A stretch of DNA of 13,748 nucleotides, taken from positions 1 through 13,748 of the forward strand of contig CALDHY010000037.1 of the NCBI GenBank assembly GCA_937901445.1, in the 5' to 3' direction. A model generated the notes under the pieces. That model was not told where the DNA came from and made no database searches. It worked only from the letters and a program-made list of their open reading frames with translations. Numbering within the stretch: the stretch's first letter is position 1; each line of letters opens with the position of its first letter. The position numbers and the translations under genes were made by a program. Source of the stretch: an uncultured Selenomonadales bacterium. Its GTDB lineage: Bacteria > Bacillota > Negativicutes > Selenomonadales > Selenomonadaceae. Of the stretch, positions 7,486 through 13,525 are shown piece after piece.

Positions 7486-7776
7486 TTATTCCTCCAGCAC
7501 GCGCGGAACTTTAAAATAGCCGTCCTCTTTCAAAGGCGCGTTAGAAAGTGCAAGTTCCCTGTCAATCGAAGGTTTAACTTTATCTTCACGAAAAACATTT
7601 TGCATAGGCAGCGCGTAGGTTGTCGGTTCAATGTTGGTTGTGTCGATTGAATTTAAATTTTCAATGTAGGTTAAAATTTCGTTGAGTTGTCCAAGAATTT
7701 TTGCAGATTCATCCGGGCGAATTTTGAGCCGCGACAAACTTGCAACATTCTGAATATCAGTTTCAGTTATTTTCAT
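7486..7776 (-). CDS. gatC: Aspartyl/glutamyl-tRNA amidotransferase subunit C
   Basis: Small subunit of GatCAB that wraps around GatA and stabilises its contact with GatB; cytoplasmic. The 96-residue length is normal. Recognised by the N-terminal helix pattern D-I-x2-V-A-x-L-S-R-L-K-I, the central L-N-x-I-L-x-Y-I-x-x-L segment, the D-T-T-N-I-E-P-T linker that threads along GatA, the FREDKV motif and the ending F-K-V-P-R-V-L-E. ATG at 7776 follows a strong AAGGAGG at 7 nt. It opens the operon gatC-budA-gatA-cyclo-ligase behind the terminator of the upstream gene and a possible extended -10 promoter. The 3' end carries GGAGGA, an incidental ribosome-binding-like sequence. Confidence 0.95.
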   Translation of the reverse strand: MKITETDIQNVASLSRLKIRPDESAKILGQLNEILTYIENLNSIDTTNIEPTTYALPMQNVFREDKVKPSIDRELALSNAPLKEDGYFKVPRVLEE

Positions 7777-7806
7777 AAAAAATCCTCCTTAAAAATTGCC
7801 GCGCAA

Positions 7807-7815
7807 ATTTTACCA
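7807..7815 (-). promoter_or_regulatory. Possible gatC promoter, extended -10
   Basis: On the minus strand TGG-TAAAAT forms an extended -10 with one deviation from TATAAT, about 30 nt before the gatC start and just after the upstream terminator. There is no credible -35. Its position makes a promoter likely; the exact site is tentative. Confidence 0.4.
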
Positions 7816-7825
7816 CAATTACCGC

Positions 7826-7851
7826 AAAAAAAATAGCGGGAAATTCCCCGC
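7826..7851 (-). terminator. Intrinsic terminator of the rnhB/FliK-like unit
   Basis: On the minus strand the GC-rich stem GCGGG/CCCGC (7847-7851 with 7836-7840, extendable by a G-T pair) is followed by TA and eight T. It lies 10 nt past the stop of the glutamine-rich gene and separates that unit from gatC. Confidence 0.85.
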
Positions 7852-7861
7852 CTTGAAAATT

Positions 7862-10117
7862 TTATGAGGCAAGCATTCTTTCGCCAATGCTGCCAATTCT
7901 TATTTCGCCAAGATTAAAGTTTGTACCGCGAATTGAATCGCGCAGGTTTGAAACATACGCGCGGAAATCTTCAGCGGCTTCAATTTCAGAAAAGTAAAAG
8001 CGCATATCAAGTTGGTTGCCTTCGTAGACGCGGAAAATTAATTCAGCCGCGCCGATATTGTCAGTAAGCACGCAAATTCTAAGCCACGTTTCTTTTTTCT
8101 CAACGCCGGTTTCAGGGTCTTTTGCGTTTTCGTCGTAGACGCTTAAATAAGTCGGATAACTTGTAGCATTTTCGCCCAGATACAGCGGCAACATCATTTG
8201 AAAAGAGCGTTGGTTTTGAACGGTTGAATTGTCGCTGCTTGTAAAATTTCTCATAATGTTTGCAAAGTCAGAAACGTCACGACCGGCGCGCTTGAAGGCG
8301 CGGGGCGTCATTTTTGAAGTTAAATTCGCCATATCGCAAAGTTGCATAAAAGCCCAGAGGCGCGGCAAGTCGGGCAATTTGTGTTGGACGGCGGCTTGTT
8401 GCACGGTTGAAGGTACATTTTGTTGACAAAGGCGCAGTAAATTTTGTAAGTGGCGCGCTTCAGCTTCCGGCATCATTTTTTGAGAATTATTTACAAAGTT
8501 TTGAAGGAGTGCGGCGTCACGCGGCGTCATTGTTTGAGAATTTTTCATTAAAAACTGCGCGAGGCTTTTCATTGTATCCATAGTTTGCGGCGTATTTTGC
8601 AGCGGTTGTTTCAGTAAAAGCGTTTTGGCTTCCTGCATTTGATTTTTAAGTTCCTGCTGTTTCGACAAGAAATTTTCATTCGGTACAGGCGTTGCTTCAC
8701 GCAAAAAATTGGACGCTTGATTTTGTTGTTGAAGATTTTGAGGCTGATTTTGTTGCTGGAGATTTTGAGGCTGATTTTGTTGTTGGAGATTTTGTGGCTG
8801 ATTCTGTTGTTGGAGATTTTGTGGCTGATTCTGTTGCTGAAGATTTTGAGATTGATTCTGTTGCTGAAGATTTTGTGGCTGATTCTGTTGTTGGAGATTT
8901 TGAGGCTGATTCTGTTGCTGAAGATTTTGAGGCTGATTTTGTTGTTGAAGATTTTGAGGCTGATTCTGTTGCTGAAGATTTTGAGGCTGATTCTGTTGCT
9001 GGAGATTTTGAGGCTGATTCTGTTGCTGGAGATTTTGAGGCTGATTCTGTTGTTGAAGATTTTGAGGTTGATTCTGTTGCTGGAGATTTTGAGGCTGATT
9101 CTGTTGTTGGAGATTTTGAGGCTGATTTTGAGATTGATTCTGCTGTTGGAGATTTTGGGGCTGATTTTGAGATTGATTCTGCTGTTGGAGATTTTGAGGC
9201 TGATTTTGAGATTGATTCTGCTGTTGAAGATTTTGAGGCTGATTCTGTTGTTGAGTTGGAGAATTTGGCGTTTGTTGGAAATATTGAGGCGTTCGATTTT
9301 GGGCGGCTTGTTGTTTAGGGAGATTAGCGTAGGGGTCGTCAAGTTGCCGGTACATAGAATTTAAAAGGCGTTGAGTCGGCGTAGGGGTCGGGCGTTGTTG
9401 AGTTTGCTGTTGAGTTTGTTGCTGATTTTGAGTTTGTGCAGATGAAGTATCGGTATTTGGGCGCGGCATAAAAAATTTAATCAGCTGATTTAAAAATTGC
9501 ATACCTTCAGATTGTTGAGGCTGATTTAATGTGGCAGAAGTTGCCATTGTTTGTGAAAGTTGCGCCAAAATTTCATACAGTGCTTGCGGCAGTTGGTCGG
9601 GGTTTTTACTGTCGATAAGTTCAAAGGCGGATTTTGACATTAAAACGGGTTCCAAAAAATTCCCGCCGTTTTCAGATACAACTAAATTTTTGAACTGCGA
9701 AAGTAAAGTTTTAGTTTCGTCGCTCAATTCCATTGAAAAACCTTTTTCTGCAAGCGCGCCAATTTGTGAAAGCATCCTTGCTAAAATCATCAGTTGATCA
9801 TTAGAAAAGCGTTGACTTTCAATCGTACTGCCTATTCCCTGCGCGAGGGTTGCATTTACTGAAAAGGCTTGTTGCAAAATATTTCGTACAACCTGCCCAA
9901 TATCAGACGGCAATTTTTCAAAGCCAAATTTTTCTTGCGCGGCGATTTTTGACAAAGTACCTGCCAAATCTTCAATGGCAGTTTGCAAAGTTACGTTAGT
10001 TTGTGGTCGAAAACCATCTATAAGAGTATCGCCGCGTCGCTGTATACCTTCAGTTTCGCCCGTCGGTCTTTGCGGGGCTACCGGCTGAATTCCTATCGCT
10101 CCTGCGTTTATTGGCAT
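7862..10117 (-). CDS. Glutamine-rich FliK-like protein (possible YlqG counterpart)
   Basis: 751 residues, no signal peptide or membrane segment. Residues 1-205 form a mainly helical region. Residues 205-293 are Gln/Thr/Pro-rich. About 294-467 is a repeat tract of 18 units of N-Q-P-Q-N-L-Q-Q-Q or a 13-residue variant. Residues 468-751 resume ordinary composition and end in a domain reminiscent of the FliK C-terminal fold (alternating strands with LPLYLG, AAELIFRVYEGNQLDMRFYF, a helix, then LGEIRIG). ATG at 10117 follows AGGAG at 8 nt. It lies 37 nt after rnhB, so they form one unit. In Bacillus subtilis, as I recall, ylqG follows rnhB and precedes an FlhB-like gene, so positional orthology is plausible. 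Here no FlhB-like gene follows. Function unknown; a length-gauge or secretion-related role is speculative. Confidence 0.8.
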   Translation of the reverse strand: MPINAGAIGIQPVAPQRPTGETEGIQRRGDTLIDGFRPQTNVTLQTAIEDLAGTLSKIAAQEKFGFEKLPSDIGQVVRNILQQAFSVNATLAQGIGSTIESQRFSNDQLMILARMLSQIGALAEKGFSMELSDETKTLLSQFKNLVVSENGGNFLEPVLMSKSAFELIDSKNPDQLPQALYEILAQLSQTMATSATLNQPQQSEGMQFLNQLIKFFMPRPNTDTSSAQTQNQQQTQQQTQQRPTPTPTQRLLNSMYRQLDDPYANLPKQQAAQNRTPQYFQQTPNSPTQQQNQPQNLQQQNQSQNQPQNLQQQNQSQNQPQNLQQQNQSQNQPQNLQQQNQPQNLQQQNQPQNLQQQNQPQNLQQQNQPQNLQQQNQPQNLQQQNQPQNLQQQNQPQNLQQQNQPQNLQQQNQPQNLQQQNQSQNLQQQNQPQNLQQQNQPQNLQQQNQPQNLQQQNQPQNLQQQNQASNFLREATPVPNENFLSKQQELKNQMQEAKTLLLKQPLQNTPQTMDTMKSLAQFLMKNSQTMTPRDAALLQNFVNNSQKMMPEAEARHLQNLLRLCQQNVPSTVQQAAVQHKLPDLPRLWAFMQLCDMANLTSKMTPRAFKRAGRDVSDFANIMRNFTSSDNSTVQNQRSFQMMLPLYLGENATSYPTYLSVYDENAKDPETGVEKKETWLRICVLTDNIGAAELIFRVYEGNQLDMRFYFSEIEAAEDFRAYVSNLRDSIRGTNFNLGEIRIGSIGERMLAS
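8718..9239 (-). repeat. 27-nt tandem coding repeat, 18 units
   Basis: Fifteen 27-nt units and three 39-nt units (15, 16 and 17 counted from the left) in tandem, encoding N-Q-P-Q-N-L-Q-Q-Q, or N-Q-S-Q plus that unit. Every length is a multiple of three, so all frames stay open and long spurious reading frames appear on both strands. Differences between units are almost all synonymous (CAA/CAG, CTT/CTC, CCT/CCA). The clear amino-acid change among the 27-nt units is Pro to Ser in unit 5. Confidence 0.95.
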
Positions 10118-10154
10118 TTTCTCAACTCCTTTTTTATTGAAATATTTTTTTTAT

Positions 10155-10832
10155 TTAAAACAATGACGGCTGAAATTTTTGTCGAATCATACCTTTTACC
10201 GGCTCGAAAGTTTTTCTGTGAATTGGCGTAAATCCTATTTTTTCAATCGCCGCCAAATGTTCCCGCGTGCCGTAACCGGAATTTTTTTCAAAGCCGTATC
10301 CCGGAAAATCTTTGCCCCAATCCTGCGCCAATCTGTCACGAGTAACTTTAGCGATTATCGACGCGGCGGCAATGCTTGCAGAAAGTGAATCGCCGTGAAT
10401 CAGCGCGCGGCTTTTAATTTTATTGTTGAATTGCGGTCTCATTGCGTCCGTCAAAACAAAATCCGGCTGAATCGTCAAACAGTTCACGGCTCTAATCATT
10501 CCCTGCAAAGTTGCCTGATAAACATTCAAAGTATCAATTTCGTCAGCACTTACAGCGACGCTTGCAACGCTTACGGCATTTGAAATAATTTCGTCATAAA
10601 GTTTTTCACGAATTTTGGGCGAAAGTTTTTTTGAATCGTTGAGTTTTTCAAGATATAAATTCGGCGGCAAGATAACCGCGCCGACTATAACCGGTCCGAT
10701 AAGTGAACCGCGCCCTGCCTCGTCAACGCCTGCAATGAATTTGTAGCCTTCATCCAGCGCATCATTTTCAAATTTGTAAAGTTTTGCAACGCGGGCTTTA
10801 TCTTCATCAAGATTTAACTTTTTTATCGTCAT
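10155..10832 (-). CDS. rnhB: Ribonuclease HII
   Basis: Cleaves the RNA strand of RNA-DNA hybrids and initiates removal of ribonucleotides misincorporated in DNA; cytoplasmic. The product has 225 residues. The four acidic catalytic residues are present: Asp37 and Glu38 in GVDEAGRG, Asp129 in LTDAMRP and Asp148 in IHGDSLSAS. Other family signatures are LNDSKKLS, SIAAASIIAKVTRDRL and GYGTREHLAAI...TPIHRKTFEPV. ATG at 10832 is favoured because GCGGTG lies 5 nt upstream. The ATG at 10847 (five residues longer) has no ribosome binding site, but cannot be excluded. It is the first gene of a two-gene unit with the glutamine-rich protein and is transcribed divergently from argS. Confidence 0.95.
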   Translation of the reverse strand: MTIKKLNLDEDKARVAKLYKFENDALDEGYKFIAGVDEAGRGSLIGPVIVGAVILPPNLYLEKLNDSKKLSPKIREKLYDEIISNAVSVASVAVSADEIDTLNVYQATLQGMIRAVNCLTIQPDFVLTDAMRPQFNNKIKSRALIHGDSLSASIAAASIIAKVTRDRLAQDWGKDFPGYGFEKNSGYGTREHLAAIEKIGFTPIHRKTFEPVKGMIRQKFQPSLF

Positions 10833-10860
10833 TTCAACACCGCTCATTCAATTTTTTTAA

Positions 10861-10869
10861 ATTATACCA
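10861..10869 (-). promoter_or_regulatory. rnhB promoter, extended -10
   Basis: On the minus strand TGG-TATAAT, a perfect -10 with the TGn extension, 28 nt before the rnhB start. The -35 region falls at the edge of heptad array B and shows no match to TTGACA. Confidence 0.6.
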
Positions 10870-10884
10870 TAATCTGTAAAAAAA

Positions 10885-10919
10885 ATCCCTAATCCTTAGC
10901 TCCTATTCCCTATCCCCTA
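10885..10919 (-). repeat. Heptad array B (five units) between divergent rnhB and argS promoters
   Basis: On the minus strand: TAGGGGA, TAGGGAA, TAGGAGC, TAAGGAT, TAGGGAT, in exact 7-nt register. It lies between the -10 of rnhB (10861) and the -35 of argS (10923). Unlike arrays A, C and D it does not follow a stop codon. The third unit, TAGGAGC, is the least regular. Confidence 0.8.
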
Positions 10920-10922
10920 ATT

Positions 10923-10951
10923 TTGACATTGCGGCGGCGTCATTGTATAAT
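10923..10951 (+). promoter_or_regulatory. argS promoter, perfect sigma-A consensus
   Basis: TTGACA (10923-10928), 17-nt spacer, TATAAT (10946-10951): both hexamers and the spacing match consensus exactly. Transcription should begin near 10958, giving a leader of about 84 nt. Confidence 0.85.
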
Positions 10952-10979
10952 TGCCAAAAAATATTTACGAAATTTATTG

Positions 10980-10999
10980 CGCCGTCAACTTAGGCGGCG
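10980..10999 (+). other. Hairpin in the argS leader
   Basis: CGCCG (10980-10984) can pair with CGGCG (10995-10999) around a 10-nt loop. No T-run follows and the T-box motif (AGGGTGGNACCGCG) is absent, so it is neither a terminator nor a T-box. A small structural role in the leader is possible. Confidence 0.35.
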
Positions 11000-11041
11000 T
11001 GTTTAGCGTAAAGGAAAAAATTTTCTACAGGAGGAAAAATT

Positions 11042-12700
11042 TTGGACGTAAAAATTAAAATTATCGACGCGGTAAATTCTGCAGTTGACGCGGCAATTTC
11101 TGCCGGAATTTTTAAGACTGCCGATAACTTGCCGGAAATTTCTTTGGAAGTGCCGCCTAAAAAAGAGTTCGGCGATTTTTCAACAAACTTTGCCATGCAG
11201 TCGGCGAAAATTTTTCATATGAATCCAAAAAAAATTGCCGAAGAAATTAAAACTCGAATTGCGGCAGATTGGCTTGAAAAAATCGAAATTGCGGGCGCGG
11301 GCTTTATGAATTTTTATCTTAAGCCGGACGTGATTTACCTTGAACTGAAAAATATTTATGACAACTTGGAAAATTTTGGGCAACTTCCCAACAAAAAAAA
11401 TGTTCCAATTCAAATTGAGTACGTCAGCGCAAATCCGACGGGACTTTTGCACGTGGGACACGGGCGCGGCGCGGCGGCGGGCTCTGCCATTGTAAATATT
11501 TTGCGCGCGGCAGGTTACAACGTCGAAAGTGAATATTATATCAATGACGCCGGCAACCAAATGGAAAATCTTGCAAAGTCTGTAAACGCACGCTACCTTC
11601 AACATTTCGGCGTAGAAATTGAATTTCCCGAAAACGGCTATCACGGCGCAGATATTCTTGACACAACCAAAAGAATTATCGAACGCGACGGCGATAAATA
11701 TTTGAACTTGCCGGAAAGTGAACGCCTCAAAATTCTTGAAAATCTTGCTTATGCTGATAAACTCGACGAACTCAAAAAAGATTTAAAAAATTTCAAAGTT
11801 GAATTTGACGTTTGGTTCAGTGAACGAACTTTACACCCCGATAAAATTAATGACGCCGTAAAAGTCCTGCGCGAGCGCGGCGAAATTTACGAAAAGGACG
11901 GAGCGTTATGGTTAAATTCCACGAAATACGGCGACGACAAAGACCGCGTTGTAGTTCGTGAAAACGGTGTACCAACTTATTTGGCGGCTGATATTGCCTA
12001 CCACAAAAATAAATTTGAACGCGGCTTTTCCACTTTGATAAATCTTTGGGGCGCGGATCATCACGGTTATATTTGCAGGGTTAAGGCGGCTATGAGTGCG
12101 CTTGGTTTTAACGCCGATAATCTGAAAATTTTATTGTTGCAAATGGTTTCACTGTATCGCGGCGGCGAACTTGTCAAAATGTCGAAACGTACCGGAGAAA
12201 GTATAACCCTGCGCGAGCTTATGGAAGAAGTTGGAACGGACGCGGCAAGATATTTTTTCTTAATGCGCTCGATTGACAGTCAACTTGATTTTGATTTAGA
12301 CCTTGCGAAAAAACAAAGTAGCGAAAATCCCGTGTACTATATTCAATACGCGCACGCCAGAATTTGCAGTATTTTTAGGCAGGCTGATGAAGTTGGCTTG
12401 AAACTTGTTGACGCGCCGAAATTTTCAATGATGACTACTGCCGCCGAAATTGATTTAATCAACAAAATTTTTGAATATCCCGCCGAAATTGAACGCGCCG
12501 CCGCCGATTTTGCGCCACAAAGAATCGCCCGCTATGCTTACGATTTAGCCGCGCAATTTCACAGCTTTTATCGTGACTGCAGAATTTTGGGCGTTGACAA
12601 CGAACTCGCGCAGGCGCGCCTTGCACTTGTAAAAATCACGGCTCATACAATCAAACACGCGCTGAATTTATTGGGCGTTTCTGCCCCAACTTCAATGTAA
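11042..12700 (+). CDS. argS: Arginyl-tRNA synthetase
   Basis: Class I synthetase that charges tRNA-Arg with arginine using ATP; cytoplasmic, essential. The 552 residues are full length. Domains: N-terminal tRNA-binding Add-1 domain (about 1-95); catalytic Rossmann domain with YVSANPTG, the HIGH-type motif HVGH (137-140) followed by GRGAA, and the KMSKR loop (379-383); DALR anticodon-binding domain from about 430, ending LLGVSAPTSM (compare the common APERM). The start is TTG at 11042, 7 nt after a perfect AGGAGG (11029-11034), and the N-terminus fits the family. It is transcribed from a perfect consensus promoter, divergent from rnhB. Its stop codon TAA forms the first three bases of heptad array C. 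Confidence 0.97.
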   Translation: MDVKIKIIDAVNSAVDAAISAGIFKTADNLPEISLEVPPKKEFGDFSTNFAMQSAKIFHMNPKKIAEEIKTRIAADWLEKIEIAGAGFMNFYLKPDVIYLELKNIYDNLENFGQLPNKKNVPIQIEYVSANPTGLLHVGHGRGAAAGSAIVNILRAAGYNVESEYYINDAGNQMENLAKSVNARYLQHFGVEIEFPENGYHGADILDTTKRIIERDGDKYLNLPESERLKILENLAYADKLDELKKDLKNFKVEFDVWFSERTLHPDKINDAVKVLRERGEIYEKDGALWLNSTKYGDDKDRVVVRENGVPTYLAADIAYHKNKFERGFSTLINLWGADHHGYICRVKAAMSALGFNADNLKILLLQMVSLYRGGELVKMSKRTGESITLRELMEEVGTDAARYFFLMRSIDSQLDFDLDLAKKQSSENPVYYIQYAHARICSIFRQADEVGLKLVDAPKFSMMTTAAEIDLINKIFEYPAEIERAAADFAPQRIARYAYDLAAQFHSFYRDCRILGVDNELAQARLALVKITAHTIKHALNLLGVSAPTSM

Positions 12701-12732
12701 GGATTAGGGGCTAGGGGCTAAGGATTAGGGAG
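12698..12732 (+). repeat. Heptad array C (five units) between argS and the YkuD-like gene
   Basis: TAAGGAT, TAGGGGC, TAGGGGC, TAAGGAT, TAGGGAG in exact register, followed by TAAAAAA and the start codon at 12740. The first TAA is the argS stop codon. The last unit provides AGGGAG as ribosome binding site for the next gene. Confidence 0.88.
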
Positions 12733-12739
12733 TAAAAAA

Positions 12740-13417
12740 ATGTTGAAAAAATTTTTTTGTTTAATGTTGGTGGTGAGTTTTTTATTGGTTAATAAAGTTT
12801 CAGCCGGAGAATCGCCGCAATGGGTTAAAAATCTTCCTGCCGCCAAAACTGCCACTCAACTTTTAATCGTCGCGCAGGTCGGCGAAAAAACTACCGCGTG
12901 GGTTTCAATGCACGAAAAAATTAACGGCGCGTGGCAACAGATTATGACAACGCCCGGATTTATCGGCAAAAAAGGACTCGGCAAAACTAAGGAGGGCGAT
13001 GCAAAAACGCCCGTTGGAACTTTCCACTTTACAAAGGCGTTCGGAATTGCGCCCAATCCCGGTTGCCGTCTGCCCTATACTCAAGTTGACGAAAATATTT
13101 ATTGGAGCGGCGACGCAAATTACCGCTATAACGAAATGGTAAATATCAAAGATTTTCCCGCGCTTGACATTGAAAACAGTGAACATTTGATTGAAATTTA
13201 TCCGCACTATACCTACGCTTTAAATATCAGCTACAACGAAAACGGCACGCCCGGCAAAGGCTCTGCAATTTTTCTGCACTGCTTAGGCGATAAAAAAACT
13301 TGGACAGACGGCGGTATTGAAATTCCTGAATCTAAAATGCTTTTCGTTATGCAAAATGTAAAGTCTGATTGTGTTGTTGTTATTGATTCGCTGAAAAAAT
13401 TTGGCGGCACTCTTTAA
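12740..13417 (+). CDS. Exported YkuD-like (L,D-transpeptidase fold) protein lacking the catalytic cysteine
   Basis: 225 residues. The signal peptide spans 1-22 (cleavage VSA|GES), so the product acts outside the membrane. The body matches the YkuD-type family in its QLLIVAQVG opening, KTKEGDAKTPVGTFHF (82-97), aromatic SGDANYRYN segment, EHLIEIYPHY and GKGSAIFLHCLG (173-183, with His180). In that family the last motif is T-x-G-C-[VI]; here it reads T-D-G-G-I (189-193), with Gly192 where the catalytic cysteine is expected. One base change (TGT to GGT) would explain it. Cys181 beside His180 is the only nearby thiol. The protein may be an inactive, peptidoglycan-binding homologue or use another residue. 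It lies 39 nt after argS across heptad array C, and array D starts at its stop. The family call is firm; activity is doubtful. Confidence 0.82.
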   Translation: MLKKFFCLMLVVSFLLVNKVSAGESPQWVKNLPAAKTATQLLIVAQVGEKTTAWVSMHEKINGAWQQIMTTPGFIGKKGLGKTKEGDAKTPVGTFHFTKAFGIAPNPGCRLPYTQVDENIYWSGDANYRYNEMVNIKDFPALDIENSEHLIEIYPHYTYALNISYNENGTPGKGSAIFLHCLGDKKTWTDGGIEIPESKMLFVMQNVKSDCVVVIDSLKKFGGTL

Positions 13418-13496
13418 GGGTTAAGGATTAAGGGTTAAGGGTTAAGGGTTAAGGGTTAAAAATCCCTAGTCCTTAATCCTTAGTCCCTAGTCCTTA
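13415..13496. repeat. Heptad array D: six forward units facing five inverted units
   Basis: Forward units at 13415-13456 are TAAGGGT, TAAGGAT and four more TAAGGGT; the first TAA is the stop of the YkuD-like gene. After TAAAA come five units in reverse orientation (13462-13496). Read on the minus strand these are TAAGGAC, TAGGGAC, TAAGGAT, TAAGGAC, TAGGGAT. Aligned unit to unit, the transcript could fold into a stem of about 35 pairs, mostly Watson-Crick and G-U with two A-C mismatches. A-runs, not T-runs, follow it, so it is not a standard intrinsic terminator. Confidence 0.88.
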
Positions 13497-13525
13497 AAAA
13501 AATGACTGAAAGGAAGTTTTTTTAT

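Noticed and set aside
8718..9239. CRISPR-like appearance of regularly spaced 27-nt repeats
   Set aside because: There are no unique spacers. The units abut directly and encode a continuous protein repeat.
8611..9364. Long open frames on both strands overlapping the glutamine repeat (for example 8639-9364 plus, 8692-9318 plus, 8611-9342 minus)
   Set aside because: They arise because a 27-nt repeat without stops keeps every frame open. They have no ribosome binding sites or family signatures, and synonymous variation fits only the glutamine frame.
10952..11041. T-box riboswitch in the argS leader
   Set aside because: The leader is only about 84 nt and lacks the T-box sequence and an antiterminator/terminator pair.
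13415..13456. Telomere-like TTAGGG/TTAAGGG sequence
   Set aside because: The array is internal, short, part of a dispersed bacterial heptad family and followed by an inverted copy and rpoE.
13415..13502. Array D as an intrinsic terminator
   Set aside because: On the plus strand the hairpin is followed by A residues. On the minus strand no T-run follows the stem either.
13502..13525. Upstream in-frame ATG at 13502 as the rpoE start
   Set aside because: No ribosome binding site precedes it, while AAGGAAG lies between it and the ATG at 13526.
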